Below are positions 1 to 5,441 of a DNA stretch of 11,000 bases, one piece after another (the first letter of the stretch is position 1; every line of letters begins with the position of its first letter). The notes beneath the pieces were generated by a model. The model did not search any database, was not told the origin of the DNA, and was given only the letters and a program-made list of their open reading frames with translations. The translations under genes were made by a program, and so were the position numbers. Source of the stretch: Candidatus Eiseniibacteriota bacterium (GTDB taxonomy: Bacteria > Joyebacterota > Joyebacteria > Joyebacterales > Joyebacteraceae); the NCBI GenBank assembly GCA_030630395.1, contig DAOVNE010000025.1, forward strand, positions 1 through 11,000, in the 5' to 3' direction.

Positions 1-179
1 CGGCATGCGCCGTGGGTATGGAGAGGAGTGTGGGGTCGCTGGCCGTCGGCAAGCTCTGCGATCTGGTGGTCTGGGACGTGGACGACTACAGGGCGATTCC
101 CTATCATTACGGTGTGAATCTGGCGGCGACAGTCGTCAAACGCGGCACGGTCGTGTCAACACGCGGGCACAATGTGTAG
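1..179 (+). CDS. hutI: Imidazolonepropionase, C-terminal fragment (5' end outside the window)
   Basis: Only the last 58 residues are present, read in the frame starting at base 3 and ending at TAG 177-179. The segment has the usual end of an amidohydrolase: a GSLAVGKLCDLVVWD stretch (return to the small beta domain) and then DYRAIPYHYGVN followed by VVKRGTVV. The IPYHYGVN element is what I recognise as imidazolonepropionase rather than another cyclic amidohydrolase. The enzyme hydrolyses 4-imidazolone-5-propionate to N-formimino-glutamate in the cytoplasm, the third step of histidine breakdown. Its metal-binding and catalytic residues lie upstream of the window, so activity cannot be judged here. 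The next two genes handle its product, which supports the call. The gap to the next gene is 52 bases, consistent with one transcript. Confidence 0.9.
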   Translation, partial: ACAVGMERSVGSLAVGKLCDLVVWDVDDYRAIPYHYGVNLAATVVKRGTVVSTRGHNV

Positions 180-231
180 GAGAGGGTACAGGGTCTCCTA
201 TGGCGGCGTGTCCTCGAGATGGAGGTAACCG

Positions 232-1131
232 ATGAGGCTTGTTGAGTGTGTCCCTAACTTCAGCGAGGGGCGACGTCCCGAGGTCCTGGATCAGATCGTG
301 GGAGCGATGACGGCGATCGAGGGAGTGAGGCTTCTGGACAAGGAGATGGACGCGGATCACAACAGGGCGGTCGTCACGATCATCGGTGAGCCCGACGTGG
401 TCCTGGAAGGCGTGTTCAAGGGAATAGAGAAGGCGCGGGATCTCATCGACCTGACGAAGCACGATGGAGAGCATCCGCGCATGGGAGCGACAGACGTCTG
501 TCCGTTCGTGCCGGTCAGTGAGGTCACGATGGCTGAGTGCGTCGAGCTGGCGAAGAAGTTGGGCGAGAGAGTCGGGAGCGAACTCGACATCCCCGTGTTC
601 CTCTACGAGGAGGCGGCGACTCGTCCGACGCGGCAGAATCTCGCGAAGGTCAGAAAGGGCCAGTTCGAGGGCCTGAGAGACGAGATCGGGACGAACCCTG
701 CGAAGGAGCCGGACTTCGGTCCAAACAAGATACACCCGACGGCCGGCGCGATAGCGATCGGGGCGCGGCAGTTCCTTGTGGCGTTCAACATCAACTTGGG
801 AACCGACGATATCTCGATCGCCAAGCGGATAGCGAAGTCCATACGACACGCGGGCGGAGGTCTCAGATATGTGAAGGCGATGGGTTTCGAGATCAAGGAC
901 CGCGGCATCGTCCAGGTCTCGATGAACATGGTGCACTACAAGGGAACGCCGTTGTTCCGTGTCTTTGAGCTCGTGAAGAGCGAGGCGGAGCGGTATGGCG
1001 TTCCGGTCATAGGAAGCGAGATAGTCGGGCTGGTGCCACTGGATGCGCTCGTTGACTGCGCCGATTTCTTCCTGAGGCTCGAGAATTTCGATCGCGACCT
1101 GATTCTGGAGAACCGTCTTTCCGAGAAGTAG
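232..1131 (+). CDS. ftcD: Glutamate formimidoyltransferase (FTCD N-terminal-type enzyme)
   Basis: This 299-residue cytoplasmic enzyme moves the formimino group of N-formimino-L-glutamate to tetrahydrofolate, giving 5-formimino-THF and glutamate (EC 2.1.2.5). It opens with the family signature LVECVPNFSEGR (residues 3-14). GEHPRMGATDVCPF (79-92) holds His81, which aligns with the catalytic His82 of mammalian FTCD. Further family blocks are VPVFLYEEAA-like IPVFLYEEAA near 120-129, DFGPNKIHPTAGAIAIGAR, FLVAFNINL and PVIGSEIVGLVP. The length matches the formyltransferase half alone, so the cyclodeaminase domain is absent; it is encoded by the next gene, 14 bases downstream. The start is firm: ATG 232 follows GGAGGT (221-226) at 5 bases. 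It sits between hutI and the cyclodeaminase gene, so a role in histidine degradation is well supported. Confidence 0.95.
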   Translation: MRLVECVPNFSEGRRPEVLDQIVGAMTAIEGVRLLDKEMDADHNRAVVTIIGEPDVVLEGVFKGIEKARDLIDLTKHDGEHPRMGATDVCPFVPVSEVTMAECVELAKKLGERVGSELDIPVFLYEEAATRPTRQNLAKVRKGQFEGLRDEIGTNPAKEPDFGPNKIHPTAGAIAIGARQFLVAFNINLGTDDISIAKRIAKSIRHAGGGLRYVKAMGFEIKDRGIVQVSMNMVHYKGTPLFRVFELVKSEAERYGVPVIGSEIVGLVPLDALVDCADFFLRLENFDRDLILENRLSEK

Positions 1132-1145
1132 ACATTGGAGGTCCG

Positions 1146-1772
1146 ATGACTGCAGTAAATGAGTTTCTTGCAGAGCTTGCTTCAGATTCGCCGACACCAG
1201 GTGGCGGCAGTGTCGCTGCGCTCTCAGGCGCCCTGGGAGCCTCACTCTGTTCCATGGTCTGCAATCTCACGATTGGCAAGAAGAAATACGTGGACGTTGA
1301 GGAAGATCTCAAGCGTGTCCTCGTGGAGACGGAGCGGCTTCGCCTGGAGCTCAATCAACTGATCGATGAAGACGCGGCGGCCTTCGACAAGGTGATGACC
1401 GCGATGAAGCTTCCCAAAGAGACCGACGAGGAGAAGGCGGCAAGGAAGGCGGCGCTTCAGGACAGCCTCGTGGACGCTGCCAGCGTTCCTCTCGTGGTGA
1501 TGGGCAAGTGCGTGGAGGTCGTAGAGCTGTCCGTCTCCGTTGCCGAGAAAGGAAACGTGAACGCCGTTTCCGACGCGGGAGTGGCGGCGCTCAATGGCCG
1601 AGCCGGTGTCCACGCGGCACGCCTGAACGTCCTGATCAACCTTGGAGGGATCCGGGTAGAGCGGCACGCTCTGTTCGTGGAAGAGGCGCGGGCCGCCATG
1701 AATGAGATGGTGGAAAGGGCAGACCGTCTTGCCGAGCAGGCAATGGCTACGGTGCTTGAGAAGGTGTCGTAG
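1146..1772 (+). CDS. fchA: Formimidoyltetrahydrofolate cyclodeaminase (FTCD C-terminal-type enzyme)
   Basis: This 208-residue, largely helical cytoplasmic protein releases ammonia from 5-formimino-THF to give 5,10-methenyl-THF (EC 4.3.1.4), returning the histidine-derived carbon to the folate pool. Family signatures are visible: PTPGGGSVAAL (16-26), DEDAAAFDKVM (74-84), a VPL block (114-116), GNVNAVSDAGVAAL (136-149) and an N-rich C-terminal helix region (NVLINL, 161-166). The length fits a stand-alone FchA/FTCD-C protein. ATG 1146 is preceded by GGAGG (1137-1141) with a 4-base spacer, and the gap to the formimidoyltransferase is 14 bases, so the two are very probably co-translated. The symbol fchA is borrowed from clostridial stand-alone homologues; ftcD is also used. 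Confidence 0.93.
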   Translation: MTAVNEFLAELASDSPTPGGGSVAALSGALGASLCSMVCNLTIGKKKYVDVEEDLKRVLVETERLRLELNQLIDEDAAAFDKVMTAMKLPKETDEEKAARKAALQDSLVDAASVPLVVMGKCVEVVELSVSVAEKGNVNAVSDAGVAALNGRAGVHAARLNVLINLGGIRVERHALFVEEARAAMNEMVERADRLAEQAMATVLEKVS

Positions 1773-1798
1773 TGCGCCGCTCAAGGAGCGGAGGTTCC

Positions 1799-2242
1799 AT
1801 GCGATTGGCTTTTCTATCGGTGCTTATCATCTGTGTAGGGGTCTCGACGGGATGCGCACCGTCGACGGTGGCTGAGAGTGCGCCGGATGTCCCGACGACA
1901 GCGAGTGGTCCGACCGGTGAACAAGCCGAGTTCGACACATACTCTCTCATCTCGTTCGCGTTCGCCGAGGGCAGGATCGACTACTCGACGAGCCTTCTGT
2001 ACAAGGTGTACGCGATGTTCGATCCGTTGAGCCTTCCGTCCGAGTACAGGAGTAACGTTCCGGGCAAGTGCGGAACACCGCTCATCAGCGAGGTTCAGCG
2101 CAACTGGGCACGTCTGAATCCGGCGGACCAGGCCGAGATATCTCAGTACATTGAGCCGATCGGCGAGATAGGCTCGGATGAGACTCAGCTTGATGATGTA
2201 ACGCCCGACCGGCTTGACCGCGCGAGAACGGCGATCGATTGA
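1799..2242 (+). CDS. Putative small lipoprotein of unknown function; resembles the N-terminal region of secreted MXAN_6640-like metalloproteases
   Basis: The product is 147 residues. A hydrophobic signal stretch (residues 2-16) leads to VSTGC with Cys19, an acceptable but not ideal lipobox, then a low-complexity Ser/Thr/Pro/Ala linker (20-45). The folded part, about 46-120, reads YSLISFAFAEGRIDYSTSLL, then a YKVYAMFD block, LPSEYRS, CGTPLISEVQRNW and LNPADQAEISQYI. From memory, this resembles the helical segment ahead of the catalytic domain in large secreted metalloproteases of the MXAN_6640 type. No HExxH or other catalytic motif is present, and the protein ends soon afterwards at a clean TGA. 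An in-frame GTG at 1772 would overlap the previous stop, but ATG 1799 has better Shine-Dalgarno options (AAGGAG 1783-1788, GGAGG 1790-1794) and a proper signal peptide. Likely site: periplasm or outer membrane. Function unknown. Confidence 0.7.
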   Translation: MRLAFLSVLIICVGVSTGCAPSTVAESAPDVPTTASGPTGEQAEFDTYSLISFAFAEGRIDYSTSLLYKVYAMFDPLSLPSEYRSNVPGKCGTPLISEVQRNWARLNPADQAEISQYIEPIGEIGSDETQLDDVTPDRLDRARTAID

Positions 2243-2245
2243 CCG

Positions 2246-2277
2246 GAGCCGGCGAGCGTGAACGTACCGGCTCTTTA
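2246..2277 (+). terminator. Terminator-like hairpin with short T-run
   Basis: A perfect 7-base inverted repeat, GAGCCGG (2246-2252) and CCGGCTC (2267-2273), encloses a 14-base loop and is followed directly by TTTAT. It lies just after the lipoprotein stop and just before the ECF S-component start. The G+C-rich stem and T-run fit an intrinsic terminator, though the T-run is short and the loop long. It would partly insulate the uptake genes from the upstream hut/lipoprotein transcript, or act as an attenuator. Confidence 0.45.
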
Positions 2278-2304
2278 TCGAGGCTCAAGTTGCGTGGAGG
2301 CAGG

Positions 2305-2883
2305 ATGGTCGATCGGAAGAGGGCCGGAGGGAGCGCTCAAGGCCTCGCATTGATGGCGATCCTGACAGCCCTGGCCGTCGCGCTCGGCATGCTGCTTGCG
2401 CATGTCCCGAACATCGAACTCGTCTCCTTCACGGTGTTCGTGTCTGGAGCCGTGCTGGGACGTTGGCGCGGAGCCTGCCTTGGGATGATCGCGATGGGGA
2501 TCTACTCCGGCGCGAATCCCATAGGTTCGGGCCTCGGTATCCCTCCCATGTTCATCGCGCAGGTTCTCACGATGGCATTCATCGGCTTCGTCGGTGGTTC
2601 ACTCGGTGGGGTGTGGCGGACGGGGGGGAGGCTTCGCCAAGTGGCTCTCGCGGCTGTGACCGGGTTCGTGTTGACGGGCATCTATCAGGTTGGCGTTATT
2701 GCGGGTCTGGCCGTGGCCAGCCTGGATGTCGGCACGGGGTTTGTGGCAGCGCTTGTCGGAAACGCCTTCTTCTCGACAGTACACATCGTGTCGAACACGA
2801 TCGTCTTCGCCATGCTCGTACCCGTAGTTGTTCCTCGAGCCATTGCCATGACCAGGCGGAGCGCGGAGCACACGTCGATCTGA
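2305..2883 (+). CDS. ECF-type transporter S component (substrate-binding membrane subunit)
   Basis: The product is 192 residues, very hydrophobic, with about six membrane segments (roughly 12-33, 37-52, 55-74, 81-102, 112-138 and 143-176). Size and topology match S components of energy-coupling factor transporters, which bind a vitamin, precursor or metal in the inner membrane and are powered by EcfA/EcfA'/EcfT. The first segment has small-residue spacing (ALMAILTALAVALG), as in the AxxxA motif that contacts EcfT. The middle block GMIAMGIYSGANPIGSGLGI (60-79) is a plausible ligand-pocket loop. Substrate cannot be read from sequence. No ECF ATPase or EcfT gene is in the window, so it probably shares a module encoded elsewhere. 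ATG 2305 follows GGAGG (2296-2300) at 4 bases; the frame stays open back to TTG 2239, but that extension is polar, unlike a membrane N terminus, and crosses the hairpin. A receptor-like gene follows after 26 bases. Confidence 0.8.
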   Translation: MVDRKRAGGSAQGLALMAILTALAVALGMLLAHVPNIELVSFTVFVSGAVLGRWRGACLGMIAMGIYSGANPIGSGLGIPPMFIAQVLTMAFIGFVGGSLGGVWRTGGRLRQVALAAVTGFVLTGIYQVGVIAGLAVASLDVGTGFVAALVGNAFFSTVHIVSNTIVFAMLVPVVVPRAIAMTRRSAEHTSI

Positions 2884-2909
2884 TCGGAGCTTCTTCCCAC
2901 GAGGAAACC

Positions 2910-4826
2910 ATGAAGGCGGTTCGCGACCTTGTTATTGTTCTGATTGTCGTGACCTGCGCCGCTCTCGTTGGCGCTGTTCTCGCCGCCGCACAGGAACCGG
3001 CCGGCATTGCTGAGCCCGGCCTCTTCGCCCCGGACAGCACGCGGGTCGTGCCGGCTCGGTACGAACACGAGGCACCCGATACACTCTTGATCGAGCGCAT
3101 CGGGCATCCGCTCTCCATTGTTGCCATCCAGAATTCGGCTCCCACAGGGACAGAGAACACTGCGGCTCTGCTCGCAGGAGTTCCCGGTGCGCGGGTTGAG
3201 TCATCGGGCTGGCAGGGACACCGTTCATCGATCGCCTGTGGCGCCCTCCCTCCATCGATGACCACCGTGATCATGGGAGGCCGCGACACACGCGACCGGA
3301 TTCTAGGCGGGCTCGATCTGCTGGAGGCATATGGGACCGCCTCCGGTACGGTCCTGGTACCCAGCGGCCCCGATCTCTCGATCTGGCCGCTCACAACGGC
3401 GGAGCGCGTGCACGCGGCGCCGATCGGGCCGGCAGGTCTGGGAGCCGGTGGTAGAGCGGGTCTCGCAGTGAGCGTGCATCCGGGACGGAAGCCCGCGGCG
3501 ATGCCGTTCGCCAGGGCCGGGATGATGAGCGGAGATCTGGGCGCGCGTGCTCTGTTGTTCGAGTTCGGGCGACAACTCCTGGACGGGGACGTGGGTCTTC
3601 AGGGCTTCATGGAGACGAGTGAGGGACGAGCTCCGGTACCGGGCGGGTCGTACGACAGCGGGGCGATGGGTGGCAGAGTCACGATCCCTCTCACTGGAGC
3701 GTGGAGAGTCGACGCTCGGGGAATGAGAGTAGATGTAGAGCGACATCTTCCGTTCGATTCGTCGGACATCTCATCGGTAGCCAACCGCCTCATCAGGAGC
3801 GATGTCGATCTCGTGGCGACAGACGGGACGACTCGCGTCCAGCTCTTCCACACGGAGAGCTGGCTCGATTCGGATCGGGCGGGCGCCGGAGGCGGCGGTA
3901 TCGACGGCACGATGGACGGCGTGGCACTCTCCTTCGCAGCCGGTCCGTTCGATGCCGTGCGGATCCACGGAGCGAGCCACAGTGCGCGTGGCACGCTGCT
4001 TCGGGAATCCGAGCGTGCCGCCACGGTAGCTGCCGGCGTTGACCGAAGGCTCAGGTATGGCTCGGCCTGGACGCTCTATGCGTCGTTGGGGGCGAGTTAC
4101 GAGCGTGAAGCGCTGATTCCCGAGGCTCTCCTTCTTCTAACGCGCGATCCTCATGCGAGTGGCTTCTGGCTGGCAGCGAACCTCGGTGGACGGCAGCCCA
4201 CGGTAGTCGAGCTTGCCCTTGTCGAGACGCCGATTCCGGGTTCCAGCGGAGGCAGCATGTCGGTCGAGGGAAACCCCGCACTCGATCCGGAGACGGCGGC
4301 TACCCTGAGCTGCGGCTGGTCAACCAGCGGCCGGATTGTGTCCGGAGGTCTTGCGGGCGGACTCTCCAGAGTTGGTTCGGGGATCGTGCTTCTCGAAGGT
4401 GATGGCGGTGTCCTGTCTCCCGGCAACCGCAGTAGTGAGATTGTGGGGGCGCTCTCACTATGGGCGGTCGTGGACGACAGCCTGACGGGCGGTGCGAGGA
4501 TGCGTGTGGATCTGACGGAGGACGGCGCTCCGCAGGGTCTGGTTCCGGCGCCACCGGTCCTGGTCGATGCGGAGGTGTGGCTGGTGCGGCTCCTCTTCAA
4601 GGAGACGCTCCGCGCACGACTGGCAATCGGTGCCATCTACGAGGCTCCGGATGTGGCGGACGACTACGCGCTTCGTACGAAAGCGAGTCTGACCGCGGAT
4701 GTCGGACCCGCGCACATCTACGTCCGCATGGATGATCCACTTGAGGTGGACCGCCAGCGGTGGCCCGGGCGCGATCCGGCCGGTCGGCTTCTCACCGTCG
4801 GATTCTCCTGGGATTTCTGGAACTAA
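2910..4826 (+). CDS. TonB-dependent-receptor-like outer-membrane protein with a degenerate plug
   Basis: The product is 638 residues. Signal peptide: MKAVRD plus a hydrophobic core, likely cleaved near Ala27/Gln28. The mature N terminus has PDTLLIE (56-62), close to the BtuB TonB box PDTLVVTA. A plug-like region follows: ALLAGVPGARVESSGWQGHRSSI (86-108 region) and then TTVIMGGRDTRD (118-129), which lines up with the LIDGV element of BtuB-type plugs, and GGLDLLEAYG (133-142). The usual plug end (RGP-SALYG-GGVINI) is missing. The rest is an alternating barrel with the TBDR-like GNPALDPETAATLSCGWS (454-471) and a C-terminal strand PAGRLLTVGFSWDF ending in WN. The frame is open upstream to 2463, but that part only shadows the S-component gene; ATG 2910 has GAGG (2901-2904) and a clean signal peptide. 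Probable job: carrying a scarce substrate across the outer membrane for the neighbouring S component. The substrate is unknown; cobalamin is a guess from BtuB likeness. Confidence 0.78.
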   Translation: MKAVRDLVIVLIVVTCAALVGAVLAAAQEPAGIAEPGLFAPDSTRVVPARYEHEAPDTLLIERIGHPLSIVAIQNSAPTGTENTAALLAGVPGARVESSGWQGHRSSIACGALPPSMTTVIMGGRDTRDRILGGLDLLEAYGTASGTVLVPSGPDLSIWPLTTAERVHAAPIGPAGLGAGGRAGLAVSVHPGRKPAAMPFARAGMMSGDLGARALLFEFGRQLLDGDVGLQGFMETSEGRAPVPGGSYDSGAMGGRVTIPLTGAWRVDARGMRVDVERHLPFDSSDISSVANRLIRSDVDLVATDGTTRVQLFHTESWLDSDRAGAGGGGIDGTMDGVALSFAAGPFDAVRIHGASHSARGTLLRESERAATVAAGVDRRLRYGSAWTLYASLGASYEREALIPEALLLLTRDPHASGFWLAANLGGRQPTVVELALVETPIPGSSGGSMSVEGNPALDPETAATLSCGWSTSGRIVSGGLAGGLSRVGSGIVLLEGDGGVLSPGNRSSEIVGALSLWAVVDDSLTGGARMRVDLTEDGAPQGLVPAPPVLVDAEVWLVRLLFKETLRARLAIGAIYEAPDVADDYALRTKASLTADVGPAHIYVRMDDPLEVDRQRWPGRDPAGRLLTVGFSWDFWN

Positions 4827-4978
4827 GCGGTCGGGCTCTCCTGAAGCCTCCAGAGCTGATCGACTCGATCGATTCCTGCCCCCCCCTACTCTACCTGCGA
4901 GCACCATAGCAGTACCCCCTCAAGCGGTCATTCCCCCGGTCCAAGTGGTCTGCCCTCGTGGGTTGGCGTGAGGATTAG

Positions 4979-5017
4979 TTTGCATTGCGTTTTGCAATTC
5001 GTTAGATTCAGTAGATT
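4979..5017 (+). promoter_or_regulatory. Possible promoter/operator upstream of the ComEA-like gene
   Basis: In an AT-rich patch, TTTGCA (4979-4984) and TTAGAT (5002-5007) are 17 bases apart, a weak sigma-70-like pair (about 4/6 and 3/6 matches by eye). Between them is a perfect inverted repeat, ATTGC (4984-4988) and GCAAT (4994-4998), with a 5-base centre. TAGATT occurs twice, at 5003-5008 and 5012-5017. The dyad could bind a regulator or form a small hairpin. No sigma-54 -24/-12 element is evident here. Function is inferred from position and composition only. Confidence 0.3.
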
Positions 5018-5021
5018 GGGT

Positions 5022-5030
5022 GGAGGTGAT
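5022..5030 (+). promoter_or_regulatory. Extended Shine-Dalgarno site that fixes the start of the ComEA-like gene
   Basis: GGAGGTGAT is a full 9-base complement to the conserved 16S rRNA 3' end. GTG 5034 lies 7 bases after the GGAGG core, which makes 5034 the start rather than the upstream in-frame GTG at 4968. Most other sites in the window match only 4-6 bases. Confidence 0.8.
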
Positions 5031-5033
5031 GGG

Positions 5034-5435
5034 GTGAAGGGTGTTTTCACGCGCGATGAGCGCGCAGTCGTAGTGTTTCTGGTTCTGGCTGTTCTCGTTG
5101 GCGCCATAGTGCTCGCGGTCGGACGAGTCGATCCGTCGCGCGTCAAGGGGCTTCGACTTGAGACGGCCACGGCCCTGGATGAGGTCGCCAAGAGCAGCGC
5201 TCCCGTCTGGCCTCTGAATCTGAACACCGCCGACGAGACGGAGCTCAAGCTCCTTCCCGGCATAGGGCCGGTTCGTGCGAAGGCGATCATTGAACTGAGG
5301 AAGACTCTCGGGCACTTCTCTGATCCGACGGATCTTCTTGAGGTGAAGGGGATAGGCCCGCGAACTCTCGAACGCATGAGACCGATGGTAGTTGTTGATA
5401 CTGTCTTGCTCCCGCCCGAGGCGGAAGGGAAGTAG
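5034..5435 (+). CDS. Membrane-anchored ComEA-like helix-hairpin-helix protein
   Basis: The product is 133 residues. A short charged N terminus (MKGVFTRDER) precedes one transmembrane segment (about 10-30), then a linker (31-59) and a C-terminal double helix-hairpin-helix domain (60-121). The domain shows the ComEA pattern: LNLNTADETELKLLPGIGP (61-79), RAKAIIELR (81-89), GHFSDPTDLLEVKGIGP (93-109). The two hairpins LPGIGP and VKGIGP contact the DNA backbone in this family. ComEA proteins bind incoming double-stranded DNA in the periplasm or on the outer membrane face during transformation; the anchor here would place the domain in the periplasm. It is shorter than Bacillus ComEA and lacks the SLBB-type region, so it may be a general HhH protein rather than a proven competence factor. 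The start is set by GGAGGTGAT at 5022. A type IV pilus-type regulatory pair follows 6 bases later. Confidence 0.85.
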   Translation: MKGVFTRDERAVVVFLVLAVLVGAIVLAVGRVDPSRVKGLRLETATALDEVAKSSAPVWPLNLNTADETELKLLPGIGPVRAKAIIELRKTLGHFSDPTDLLEVKGIGPRTLERMRPMVVVDTVLLPPEAEGK

Positions 5436-5441
5436 TCAGCG

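Larger units (their letters stand above)
4827..5033. other. Largest intergenic region (207 bases), no gene seen
   Basis: The first half is C/T-rich and holds a weak imperfect hairpin (GCTCT 4835-4839 with AGAGC 4852-4856, no T-run), overlapping GATCGA repeats around 4858-4872 and a run of eight C (4879-4886). The second half, from about 4971 to 5017, is clearly AT-richer than its surroundings and is the probable promoter region of the next gene. A GTG at 4968 is in frame with the ComEA-like gene, but translation from there gives no family match and ignores the strong ribosome-binding site at 5022. Confidence 0.6.

Noticed and set aside
136..1245. Long open frame of 369 codons on the minus strand
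   Set aside because: It lies antisense to the well-supported glutamate formimidoyltransferase gene. Its translation is Arg/His/Leu-rich with no family pattern, as expected from GC-rich DNA read opposite a real gene.
2243..2304. Possible vitamin riboswitch ahead of the ECF S component
   Set aside because: Only about 60 bases are available, far too short for a cobalamin riboswitch, and no thiamine, FMN or other known aptamer pattern is recognisable beyond one hairpin.
2463..2909. Upstream extension of the barrel-protein frame across the S-component gene
   Set aside because: The translation before Met 2910 is Arg/Ser/His-rich without domain signals and overlaps a convincing membrane protein in another frame. 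A ribosome-binding site and signal peptide occur at 2910.
3901..4010. Sigma-54-like elements (TGGCAC followed by TTCG) near 3932 and 3990
   Set aside because: They are inside the barrel coding sequence, lack the TTGC half of the -12 element and do not precede a gene.
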